From Pseudomonadota bacterium (lineage in GTDB: Bacteria > Pseudomonadota > Alphaproteobacteria > Rhodospirillales > 2-02-FULL-58-16): a stretch of DNA of 14,197 nucleotides. Made by a program: the position numbers and the translations under genes. The stretch spans positions 1 to 14,197 of the forward strand of contig JACZWD010000047.1 in assembly GCA_022572335.1 (NCBI GenBank). Direction: 5' to 3'. Positions within the stretch are counted from its first letter, which is position 1. The number at the start of each line of letters is the position of its first letter. Shown here piece by piece: positions 1 to 7,014 of the stretch. The notes under the pieces are model-generated. The model was not told where the DNA came from. It worked only from the letters and a program-made list of their open reading frames with translations, and ran no database searches.

Positions 1-813
1 GACACGTCCATGAAGGGGGCGAAGGGAATCCTCATCAACATCACCGGCGGGCGCGACATGACACTGTTCGAGGTGGACGAGGCGGCCAACCGGATCCGCT
101 CCGAAGTGGACAACGAAGGCTACATCGTCTTCGGTTCCACCTTCTCCGAGGACCTGGAAGGCAAGATACGGGTCTCGGTGGTGGCCACCGGAATCGACGC
201 CCTGGCCTCGGCGCAACCCGCCCCCGCCGTGCTCAACGTGGTCGGCGGGGACGCGCCATCGCCGGCCCAAAAGCCGGACGCCGAGGCGCCCGGGCACAAG
301 TCGGCGACGGTGGTGACGATGGTTCCGCCGGCCGCGCCCGCCACGGAACCGGCCGCGGACGTGTCGGAGACCCCCGGGCCGGCACCGGAGAAACCGGCGG
401 CGTCGGGACCTGCCGCGGACAAGGCCGCCGCCGGCGAAACCGCGTTGCGTCCTCCCGCCCCACCGGCCCTCGGCTCCACCGACCTCTTCATCCCGCCGCC
501 GGCCGAACCCTCGGGCGGCAAGGCCGACCAGGCCCTGGATGTGTCCCCGGCGGCGCAGGCGCCGGAGAGGGCGGCCGCCAGGCGGACGGCCAGGGAAAGG
601 GGACCGACCCTATTCGAACGGGTCACCGGTACCGGCCGTGCCGCCAAAAGCGCCAAGTCCGCCCTGGTGGACGGCGACGGGGCGGCGCAAGGACACCCAA
701 CCGGCGGCCGCGGCCAGCTTGGCGGACTCGATTCCGCCGAGCGCGTGGCCGTCGCCCAGGCCGAGGAGGACCTGCTCGATATCCCGGCCTTCCTGCGCCG
801 CCAGGCGAATTGA
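1..813 (+). CDS. ftsZ: Cell division protein FtsZ, C-terminal part (5' truncated by window edge)
   Basis: FtsZ is the tubulin-like GTPase that forms the cytoplasmic Z-ring at the division site. The reading frame is open from base 1, so the N-terminal GTPase domain lies outside the window. Visible residues begin with the end of the C-terminal tubulin-fold domain (GILINITGGRDMTLFEVDEAA, then a stretch ending IRVSVVATGID), which is strongly conserved in FtsZ. A long Ala/Pro/Glu-rich disordered linker of roughly 190 residues follows. The gene ends with the conserved tail peptide DIPAFLRRQAN, the part of FtsZ that binds FtsA and other membrane tethers. The long linker is typical of alphaproteobacteria. 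The stop TGA is at 811-813. The next gene, lpxC, follows after a 168-base leader, matching the usual dcw-cluster order. Confidence 0.96.
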   Translation, partial: DTSMKGAKGILINITGGRDMTLFEVDEAANRIRSEVDNEGYIVFGSTFSEDLEGKIRVSVVATGIDALASAQPAPAVLNVVGGDAPSPAQKPDAEAPGHKSATVVTMVPPAAPATEPAADVSETPGPAPEKPAASGPAADKAAAGETALRPPAPPALGSTDLFIPPPAEPSGGKADQALDVSPAAQAPERAAARRTARERGPTLFERVTGTGRAAKSAKSALVDGDGAAQGHPTGGRGQLGGLDSAERVAVAQAEEDLLDIPAFLRRQAN

Positions 814-850
814 CGGTAAGGCTCTGAGTTGGCGTAACAATTCGTAACAA
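810..850 (+). promoter_or_regulatory. Possible lpxC promoter region with phased direct repeat CGTAACAA
   Basis: A TTGACG hexamer (810-815) overlaps the ftsZ stop codon and resembles a -35 element, but no good -10 lies at the right distance (CGTAAC at 833 is poor). The octamer CGTAACAA occurs at 833-840 and again at 843-850, a 10-base period that would put both copies on the same face of the helix. This could be an operator for lpxC or chance. I do not recognise the regulator, and the repeat does not match the CtrA motif TTAA-N7-TTAA. Confidence 0.25.
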
Positions 851-863
851 ATGTTGATTTGAG

Positions 864-900
864 TGCCTCGGGCGATGTTGGTAAAGACATCCCCGAGGCA
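864..900 (+). promoter_or_regulatory. Long hairpin in the ftsZ-lpxC intergenic leader
   Basis: TGCCTCGGG (864-872) pairs perfectly with CCCGAGGCA (892-900). After one bulged C at 873, GATGT (874-878) pairs with ACATC (887-891), leaving an 8-base loop. The 14 paired bases lie about 80 bases before the lpxC start. No U-run follows, so it is not a classic Rho-independent terminator. It may attenuate read-through from ftsZ, mark an RNA-processing point, or stabilise the transcript. A second, smaller hairpin (GCCCAA/TTGGGC, 918-934) follows before the start codon. Confidence 0.5.
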
Positions 901-981
901 ATCTTCCACCGGACCGCGCCCAAGGGGGTTGGGCCGTTGCCGGGGAGGTCGAACCTGACCAAGGAATATAAGCGGGGGAAG

Positions 982-1971
982 ATGGGGGTTCTACGCGGCA
1001 GCCGCGGGCCGGCTGCGAAATTCAACCGCAAGAAAATCATCTACCAGAAGACCCTTAAAGGTCCGGTCGAGTGCACCGGCATTGCCCTGCATTGCGGCGA
1101 CATGGTGTCGATGACCCTGCGCCCGGGCGAGGCCGGGAGCGGAATCGTGTTCCGGCGCACGGACATCCCCGGCGGCGCCGTGATTCCGGCGACCTGGGAC
1201 CGGGTGGTCGATACCCGGATGTCCACCACCGTGGGCAACGAAGACGGGGCGACGGTCAGCACCGTCGAGCACCTGATGGCGGCCCTGCGCGGCTGCGCCA
1301 TCGACAATGCCGTTGTCGATATCACCGGTCCCGAGGTGCCGATCATGGACGGCAGCGCGGCGCCCTTCGTCGCCCTCATCGAGCGCGCGGGCGTCGTCGG
1401 ACAGGCGGCGCCGCTCCGCGTCATCCGCATACGCAAGGCGGTCGTGGTCCACGACGGCAAACGCTTTGCCTCGCTTACGCCCGGCGCCGGGTTTTCCCTC
1501 GGCTTCGAGATCGAATTCAACAGCGCCGCCGTTTCCCGGCAAACCATCTCCATCGGCCTCGGCAACGGCAACTTCAAGAAAGAGCTCGCCCCCGCCCGGA
1601 CCTTTGGCTTCCTGCACGAGTTCGAACGGCTAAGGGCCGAGGGACTGGCCCGGGGCGGGTCCCTGGACAACGCGGTCGTGGTCAGCGGCGACAAGGTCCT
1701 CAACGAGGGTGGCCTGCGCTACGAGGACGAATTTGTCCGCCACAAGGTCTTGGACGCCGTAGGCGATCTCTATCTGGCCGGCGCCCCCATCATTGGCCGT
1801 TTTCACGGCGTCCGTTCGGGCCATGCCATCACCAACCGGCTCTTGCGCGCCCTGTTCGCCGATGCGAAATCCTGGTGTTACGACGTGGCGGACGGCGGCG
1901 CCATCGACGCGCAGTCCGTGGACGGCGGCTGGGCCGACGAGCCGGCCGTGGCCGTGGCCGCGACCGCGTAG
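982..1971 (+). CDS. lpxC: UDP-3-O-acyl-N-acetylglucosamine deacetylase LpxC
   Basis: LpxC is the zinc-dependent cytoplasmic enzyme that removes the acetyl group from UDP-3-O-acyl-GlcNAc, the committed step of lipid A synthesis. The start chosen is ATG 982, preceded by a GGGGGAAG-type ribosome site. It gives 329 aa and places the conserved QKTLKGPVECTGIALH segment at residues 22-37. A longer TTG start at 859 would run through the leader hairpin and is unlikely. Expected zinc ligands are visible: His97 in TVEHLMAAL, and His254 and Asp258 in RHKVLDAVGD. The catalytic His281 lies in FHGVRSGHAI. The IMDGSAAPF substrate-pocket motif is at residues 121-129. The C-terminus after residue 290 is a slightly longer, Ala-rich tail than in the E. 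coli enzyme. It sits between ftsZ and bamD, as in many alphaproteobacteria. Confidence 0.96.
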   Translation: MGVLRGSRGPAAKFNRKKIIYQKTLKGPVECTGIALHCGDMVSMTLRPGEAGSGIVFRRTDIPGGAVIPATWDRVVDTRMSTTVGNEDGATVSTVEHLMAALRGCAIDNAVVDITGPEVPIMDGSAAPFVALIERAGVVGQAAPLRVIRIRKAVVVHDGKRFASLTPGAGFSLGFEIEFNSAAVSRQTISIGLGNGNFKKELAPARTFGFLHEFERLRAEGLARGGSLDNAVVVSGDKVLNEGGLRYEDEFVRHKVLDAVGDLYLAGAPIIGRFHGVRSGHAITNRLLRALFADAKSWCYDVADGGAIDAQSVDGGWADEPAVAVAATA

Positions 1972-2055
1972 ACACGTCCGCCCGCCTCCTCCCGTTCGTT
2001 TCCGGTTTACCGTCGAATTCCCGCAGCCGTCGCGGCCCGCCCGTCGGCCACGAAC

Positions 2056-2086
2056 TTGTACAGAGTCCGTGCCACCGTGATATAAT
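2056..2086 (+). promoter_or_regulatory. Possible bamD promoter (perfect TATAAT -10)
   Basis: A consensus TATAAT lies at 2081-2086 in otherwise GC-rich DNA, with TTGTAC at 2056-2061 as a possible -35 (19-base spacing, longer than ideal). Transcription would begin near 2093, only about two bases before the bamD ATG at 2095, so the message would be essentially leaderless. No convincing Shine-Dalgarno precedes the ATG, which agrees with this. The match could still be chance. Confidence 0.4.
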
Positions 2087-2094
2087 CCGGCGGT

Positions 2095-2949
2095 ATGAAT
2101 TCCGGTTTGCGCAATTTTCCGGCCACGGGCGGAAATGCCGCCCGGTCGTGCCGCTTTCCCTCATTCGCCAGGCTGGCGGCGATCCTGGGCGTCGTTCTCC
2201 TGGCCGCGTGTGCGGGCACGGAAGAGGACGAATACGTCGAACGCCGCGTGGAATCCCTCTACAACGAGGCGATGGATGCGCTCGAGGTCAAGGATTACCC
2301 GGCCGCGGCCACCCTGTTCGACGAGGTGGAGCGCCAGCACCCCTACTCGAAATGGGCGACCAAGGCCCAGTTGATGGCCGCCTACGCGTATTACCAGCAC
2401 AACGACTACGACGACGCCATCGTCGCGCTGGACCGCTTTATCCAGCTGCACCCGTCCAACAGCGACGTGCCCTACGCCTATTACCTGAAGGGGCTCAGTT
2501 ACTACGAACAGATCTCGGACGTGAGCCGCGACCAGAAGATGACCGAGTATGCCCTGAAGACGCTGAACCAGCTGGTTTCCCGGTATCCCGAAAGCAAGTA
2601 TGCGCGCGCCGCCAAGATCAAGATCGACCTGACCTTTGACCACCTTGCCGGAAAGGAGATGGAGATCGGCCGCTATTATCTGCGCCAGGGCCATTACGGG
2701 GCGGCCATCAACCGGTTCAAGGCGGTCATCGAGAACTACCAGACCACGACCCACGTGCCCGAGGCGCTGCACCGCCTGACCGAGGCCTTTCGCGCCCTCG
2801 GCGTCGACGAGGAGGCGCGCAAGACGGCCGCCGTGCTCGGCCACAACTTCCCGGGCAGCGAGTGGTACATCAATTCCTACGAACTCATGGAGGGAAAGGC
2901 GCCCGGGGAGAGGAAGAAGGAACAGGAATCGTGGTACAAGTTCTGGTAG
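2095..2949 (+). CDS. bamD: Outer membrane assembly lipoprotein BamD
   Basis: BamD is the essential TPR lipoprotein of the BAM complex, which folds beta-barrel proteins into the outer membrane together with BamA. The 284-aa product has a basic N-terminus and a hydrophobic signal (about residues 24-38) ending in the lipobox LAAC with Cys39 as the lipidated residue. The next residue is not Asp, consistent with outer-membrane sorting. The mature part carries the typical BamD TPR series: ESLYNEAMDALEVKDYPAAA, then a YSKWATKAQLMAAYAYY segment, a DRFIQLHPSNSDVPYAYYLKGLSYY segment, and RFKAVIENYQTTTHVPEALHRL near the end. Length and motif order match the family. The upstream gap to lpxC is 123 bases and contains a possible own promoter. 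recN follows after 13 bases, so the two are probably cotranscribed. Confidence 0.95.
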   Translation: MNSGLRNFPATGGNAARSCRFPSFARLAAILGVVLLAACAGTEEDEYVERRVESLYNEAMDALEVKDYPAAATLFDEVERQHPYSKWATKAQLMAAYAYYQHNDYDDAIVALDRFIQLHPSNSDVPYAYYLKGLSYYEQISDVSRDQKMTEYALKTLNQLVSRYPESKYARAAKIKIDLTFDHLAGKEMEIGRYYLRQGHYGAAINRFKAVIENYQTTTHVPEALHRLTEAFRALGVDEEARKTAAVLGHNFPGSEWYINSYELMEGKAPGERKKEQESWYKFW

Positions 2950-2962
2950 CCGGACGGGTGGA

Positions 2963-4636
2963 ATGCTGCGCACTCTGTCGATCCGCGACGTCGTCCTCAT
3001 AGGCCGCCTGGACCTTACCCTCCATCCCGGTCTGTGCGTGCTCACCGGCGAAACGGGGGCCGGAAAATCCATTCTGCTGGACGCCCTGGGACTGGCGCTG
3101 GGCGTGCGCGCCGACAACCGCTTGGTCCGCCCCGGCGCCAAGCAGGCCGTGGTCACGGCGGAGTTCTCCGTCGCCGCCGGCGATGCCGCCGGTGAACTCC
3201 TGGAAGAACACGGCATCGACGGCGCCGACGGGGTCCTGCTCCTGCGCCGGGTGCTTGGCGCCGACGGCCGCTCGCGGGCCTTCGTCAACGACCAGCCGGT
3301 GAGCGTGGCGCTGCTGCGGTGCTTCGCCGAAAGCCTGGCCGAAGTGCACGGGCAGTTCGAGAGCCAGCGCCTCCTCGACCCGGCCAACCACCGCGCCTTG
3401 CTGGATGCCTACGGGGACCTGGAATCCCTGGTGGCGCGCGTCGGCGAAGCCCGGCGGAACTGGCGCCGGGCCGGCCAGGCCCGGGCCGCGGCCGAGGCGG
3501 CGCGGGAGGCGGCGCGGGCGCAGGAGGACTTCCTGCGCCACGCCACCGGGGAACTGGCGGCCCTCGATCCCAAACCCGATGAGGAGGCGGCGCTGGCCGG
3601 CCAGCGGGCGGTGATGATGCACGCGGAAAAACTCGTCCAGGCGATGAACCAGGCGACGGAGGCGCTCGGCGAAGGCCCCGGCGTCGAGGCCGCGCTCAGG
3701 CGCGCGCTCAGGCATCTGGAGCGGGTGGCGGAAAAGGCCGGCGGACGCCTGGACACGGCCATCGCCGCCTTCGAGCGCGCCGCGGCGGAGGCCGCCGAGG
3801 GCACGGCCCTTGTGGAAAAGGCGGGCGCCGGCATCGACCTCGACGGGCGCGCCCTGGAGGCGGTGGAGGAACGGCTGTTCGCGCTCAGGGCGCTGGCCCG
3901 CAAGCACGGCACCGCCGTCGACGGCCTGTCCGCCGTGCAGGAAAAGCTGGCCACCGAGCTGGCGGCGGTGGAGGACGGCGCGGCGGCCCTGGAAAGGCTG
4001 GAGCGCGAGGAAAAGGCGGCGCGCGCCGCGTTCCTGGAGGCGGCCGGGGCGTTGAGCGGCGCCCGCCGGCAGGCGGCGGCCGGGCTCGATCCCGCCGTCG
4101 CCGGGGAGCTCAAGCCCCTGAAGCTGGGCAAGGCCACGTTCTCGACGGAGCTGAGACCGCTGGACGAGGAAGACTGGGGCGAACAGGGGTGCGAAAGCGT
4201 CGTCTTCCAGGTCGCGACCAATCCCGGCATGCCGGCGGGACCGCTGAACCGCATCACCTCGGGCGGCGAACTGGCCCGCTTCATGCTGGCGCTCCGCGTC
4301 GTGCTGGCCGACGCCGATCCGACTCCCACCATCGTCTTCGACGAGGTCGATGCCGGCGTCGGCGGCGCCGTGGCGGCGGCCGTGGGCGAGCGCCTGGCCA
4401 GGCTGGCGGACACCGTGCAGGTGCTGGTGGTCACCCATTCGCCCCAGGTGGCGGCGCGCGGCGCCCACCACTGGCGGGTCTCCAAAACGGCCGCCGGACG
4501 GGGCGTGACGACCACCGTGGACGCCCTTTCCAAGCCGGCGCGCAAGGAAGAGATCGCACGCATGCTGGCCGGCGCGCGGGTGACCGACGAGGCGCGGGCC
4601 GCGGCCGGCAGCCTTTTGGAAGGGCCGTGGCCGTGA
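2963..4636 (+). CDS. recN: DNA repair ATPase RecN
   Basis: RecN is an SMC-like ABC ATPase that acts on double-strand breaks in the RecA recombination pathway. The 557-aa product starts MLRTLSIRDVVLIGRLDLTL and has the Walker A GETGAGKS at residues 29-36. A long Ala/Glu/Arg-rich coiled coil fills the middle. The ABC signature ITSGGELARFMLAL and the Walker B segment TIVFDEVDAGVGG follow, then an H-loop VVTHSPQVAARG and the family C-terminus EIARMLAGARVTDEA. The position that usually reads HGQH in this family reads HGQF here; this is a minor divergence and the rest is intact. A GGGTGGA ribosome site lies just before ATG 2963. The stop TGA at 4634-4636 overlaps the GTG start of ligA, indicating translational coupling. 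Confidence 0.96.
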   Translation: MLRTLSIRDVVLIGRLDLTLHPGLCVLTGETGAGKSILLDALGLALGVRADNRLVRPGAKQAVVTAEFSVAAGDAAGELLEEHGIDGADGVLLLRRVLGADGRSRAFVNDQPVSVALLRCFAESLAEVHGQFESQRLLDPANHRALLDAYGDLESLVARVGEARRNWRRAGQARAAAEAAREAARAQEDFLRHATGELAALDPKPDEEAALAGQRAVMMHAEKLVQAMNQATEALGEGPGVEAALRRALRHLERVAEKAGGRLDTAIAAFERAAAEAAEGTALVEKAGAGIDLDGRALEAVEERLFALRALARKHGTAVDGLSAVQEKLATELAAVEDGAAALERLEREEKAARAAFLEAAGALSGARRQAAAGLDPAVAGELKPLKLGKATFSTELRPLDEEDWGEQGCESVVFQVATNPGMPAGPLNRITSGGELARFMLALRVVLADADPTPTIVFDEVDAGVGGAVAAAVGERLARLADTVQVLVVTHSPQVAARGAHHWRVSKTAAGRGVTTTVDALSKPARKEEIARMLAGARVTDEARAAAGSLLEGPWP

Positions 4637-6720
4637 GCCGGGGTTCGACGGACGTCCCCGTCGCCGAGCTCACGTCGGCGCAGGCGGAGAGGGAACTGGA
4701 AACCCTGGCCCGCGCGATCGCCGGCCACGACAAGGCGTACTACGAAAAGGACGCGCCGGTCATCGGCGACGCCGAATACGACGGCCTGCGCCGCCGCAAC
4801 CAGGCCATCGAGGCCCGTTTCCCCGCGCTGGTGCGCCCCGACAGCCCTGCGCAGCGGATCGGCGCCCCGCCGGCCGCCGGCTTCGCCAAGGTCGCCCATG
4901 CCCGGCCCATGCTTTCGCTCGGCAACGCCATGGACGAGGCGGACATCCGCGAGTTCTTCGACGGCGTCCGCCGTTTCCTGAAGGAACTGCAAAAGGACCC
5001 CGCCCTGCCCATCGAAACGGTGGCCGAGCCGAAGATCGACGGGCTGTCCATTTCCCTGCGCTACGAAGACGGGCGTTTCGTCCTCGGGGCGACGCGGGGC
5101 GACGGGCGGACGGGCGAGGACGTCACCGCCAACCTGCGCACGGTGGCCGACATCCCGGACACCATCCCCGGCGACGCGCCCCGGACCCTCGAAGTGCGCG
5201 GCGAGATCTACATGACCCGGGACGATTTCGCCCGCCTCAACGCCCGCCAGGAGGACGCCGGGGAAAAGACCTTCGCCAACCCGCGCAACGCCGCCGCCGG
5301 AAGCCTGCGCCAGAAGGACGCCGCCGTCACCCAGGCCCGGCCGCTGCGCTTCTTCGCCTACGCCTGGGGCGAGGTCGGCGGCCCGGTCGCCGACACCCAG
5401 TGGGGGTTCCTCGGGCGCCTCAAGGACTGGGGCTTCCCGGTCGATCCCCTGGCCCGGCTGTGCGCCGGCGTCGACGACGTCCTCGCCCACTACGGGGACG
5501 TGGACCGGCGGCGCCACGGGCTGCCCTACGACATCGACGGCATGGTCTACAAGATCAACCGCCTGGACTGGCAGGAGCGCCTGGGATCGGTGAGCCGCCG
5601 GCCGCGCTGGGCCATCGCCCACAAGTTCGCCGCCGAGCGGGCGCGGACGGTGCTCAAGCGCATCGCCGTCCAGGTCGGGCGCACCGGGGCGCTGACCCCG
5701 GTGGCGGAGCTGGAACCGGTGACCGTGGGCGGCGTCGTGGTGTCGCGGGCGACGCTCCACAACGAGGACGAGATCGCCCGCAAGGACATCCGCGAGGGCG
5801 ACACCGTGATCGTCCAGCGGGCCGGGGACGTCATCCCCCAGATCGTCGAGGTGGTGGCGGACGGGCGCCCGCCCGAAAGCCGGCCCTTTTTATTCCCCGA
5901 TACCTGCCCCGAATGCGGCAGCCGGGCGCTGCGCGAGGAAGGCGGGGTGGTGCGGCGCTGCACCGGCGGGCTGGTCTGCCCGGCCCAGGCCACCGAACGG
6001 CTCAAGCACTTCGTCTCGCGCGACGCCTTCGACCTGGAGGGGCTGGGCGGCAGGCACATCGAGGCCTTCCGCAAGGACGGGCTGGTAACGACGCCGGCCG
6101 ACATCTTCCGGCTCGAGGAAAAGGGCGGCGCCATCGCCGGGCGCGAGGGGTGGGGGGAGAGGTCCGCCGCCAACCTGTTCGCCGCCATCGCCGCCAAGCG
6201 GACGATCGCGCTGGAGCGCTTCATCTACGCCCTCGGCATCCGCCAGGTGGGCCGGGCGACGGCGAGACTTTTGGCCAAGCAGTACGCATCGCTCATGGCC
6301 TGGCGCGCCGCCATGGACGCCGCCCGGGACGCGGACTCGGAAGCCTACGGCGACCTCGTCAACATCGACGGCATCGGGCCCTTGGTGGCCGGTGAGATCA
6401 TCGCGTTCTTCTCCGAGCCCCACAACCGCGCGGTCCTCGACGACCTCGCCGGCCAATTGACGGTGGAGAACTTCGCCGCCCCGGCCGCCGCCTCGCCCAT
6501 CTCCGGCAAGACCGTCGTGCTGACGGGGACCCTGGACTCCATGACCCGCGGCGAGGCCAAGGCGCGGGCCGAGGCCCTCGGCGCCAAGGTGGCGGGGTCT
6601 GTCTCGAAGAAGACCGACTACGTGGTGGTGGGGGCCGACGCCGGCTCCAAGGCGAAGAAGGCGGCGGAGATTGGCGTCACCATGTTGAGCGAGGCCGAAT
6701 GGCTTGAACTGATCGGGTGA
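4633..6720 (+). CDS. ligA: NAD-dependent DNA ligase LigA
   Basis: LigA seals nicks in duplex DNA during replication and repair using NAD+ as the AMP donor. Start GTG 4633 overlaps the recN stop (GTGA) and has a GGAAGGG ribosome site 8-9 bases upstream; it gives 695 aa. Domains in order: domain Ia (YYEKDAPVIGDAEYDGL), adenylation domain with the nucleotidyl-lysine Lys134 in EPKIDGLSISLRYEDG, OB fold (VGRTGALTPVAELEPVTVGG), a four-cysteine zinc finger (Cys425, 428, 443, 449), helix-hairpin-helix repeats (ALGIRQVGRATARLLA; IDGIGPLVAGEIIAFF) and a C-terminal BRCT domain (about 621-695). All expected parts are present. An open frame extends further upstream but only as the out-of-frame shadow of recN. 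The last codons, ELIG-stop, are echoed twice at the far edge of the adjoining island. Confidence 0.97.
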   Translation: MSRGSTDVPVAELTSAQAERELETLARAIAGHDKAYYEKDAPVIGDAEYDGLRRRNQAIEARFPALVRPDSPAQRIGAPPAAGFAKVAHARPMLSLGNAMDEADIREFFDGVRRFLKELQKDPALPIETVAEPKIDGLSISLRYEDGRFVLGATRGDGRTGEDVTANLRTVADIPDTIPGDAPRTLEVRGEIYMTRDDFARLNARQEDAGEKTFANPRNAAAGSLRQKDAAVTQARPLRFFAYAWGEVGGPVADTQWGFLGRLKDWGFPVDPLARLCAGVDDVLAHYGDVDRRRHGLPYDIDGMVYKINRLDWQERLGSVSRRPRWAIAHKFAAERARTVLKRIAVQVGRTGALTPVAELEPVTVGGVVVSRATLHNEDEIARKDIREGDTVIVQRAGDVIPQIVEVVADGRPPESRPFLFPDTCPECGSRALREEGGVVRRCTGGLVCPAQATERLKHFVSRDAFDLEGLGGRHIEAFRKDGLVTTPADIFRLEEKGGAIAGREGWGERSAANLFAAIAAKRTIALERFIYALGIRQVGRATARLLAKQYASLMAWRAAMDAARDADSEAYGDLVNIDGIGPLVAGEIIAFFSEPHNRAVLDDLAGQLTVENFAAPAAASPISGKTVVLTGTLDSMTRGEAKARAEALGAKVAGSVSKKTDYVVVGADAGSKAKKAAEIGVTMLSEAEWLELIG

Positions 6721-6728
6721 CAGGCAGT
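6704..6728 (+). repeat. Left copy of the ligA-end repeat (candidate attachment-site half)
   Basis: The final ligA codons GAA CTG ATC GGG TGA (6706-6720) and the bases just after them (CAGGCAGTT) closely resemble the sequence at 8989-9013 on the other side of the accessory island. Over TTGA..TGATCGGGT.A the two match at 14 of 17 positions, and both are followed by AGG and CAGTT with small shifts. GC content drops immediately after this point. This is what insertion of an element at the 3' end of ligA would leave, but no integrase is visible. Confidence 0.45.
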
Positions 6729-6738
6729 TTTTGCTACA

Positions 6739-7014
6739 TCACGTGGCTGCAGAAACCCGCGAAGAATTTTTCCGAAACCGTTTTTTAGTAAACTTGGTCG
6801 CATTCTTTTCTAACTCGCCAGCCACTTTTTGCAGAATTTTCTGTTGGTTGTGTGGATTATCCAGTCCAGCCACGTCATCAAAAACGTTCCGCTTGGGCAG
6901 GGTTACCTGAAAAGGCGGGTGGCTGAGTTTTCCGTCGACAGCGGGGTCACGAATTACAAAAACCCGTTTTCCCGTGTCTTGCGCATAACGCATCTCGTGA
7001 TAGGTCCCTGTGCT
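6739..7014 (-). pseudogene. C-terminal remainder of the deoxyribosyltransferase-like protein, downstream of the in-frame TAG
   Basis: This 91-codon stretch is in the same reading frame as the 376-aa upstream gene and is separated from it only by the TAG at 7015-7017. It begins STGTYHEMRYAQDTGKRV, which matches the G-T-x-x-E-x-x-x-A...GK pattern at the active site of nucleoside 2-deoxyribosyltransferase-like domains; Glu384 (numbered across the TAG) would be the catalytic glutamate. It then continues through a Lys/Arg-rich tail to a TGA at 6739-6741. An ATG at 6991-6993, with AGGGA about ten bases upstream, could allow independent restart, giving an 84-aa peptide that lacks the STGTYHE segment. 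The best reading is one original 467-aa protein cut by a nonsense codon, a sequencing error, or a codon that is read through. It converges on ligA with an 18-base gap. Confidence 0.6.

Noticed and set aside
859..981. TTG start that would extend LpxC by 41 residues
   Set aside because: The extension runs through the leader hairpins, has no LpxC similarity, and ATG 982 has a good ribosome site and family-like N-terminus.
120..1040. Long minus-strand open frame opposite ftsZ and the lpxC leader
   Set aside because: It is antisense to clearly conserved FtsZ sequence, is rich in Arg/Ser/Ala/Gly as expected of a GC-rich shadow frame, and shows no family motif.
3409..5760. 783-codon minus-strand frame opposite recN and ligA
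   Set aside because: It mirrors two well-supported genes on the plus strand and has shadow-frame composition; length alone is not evidence at this GC content.
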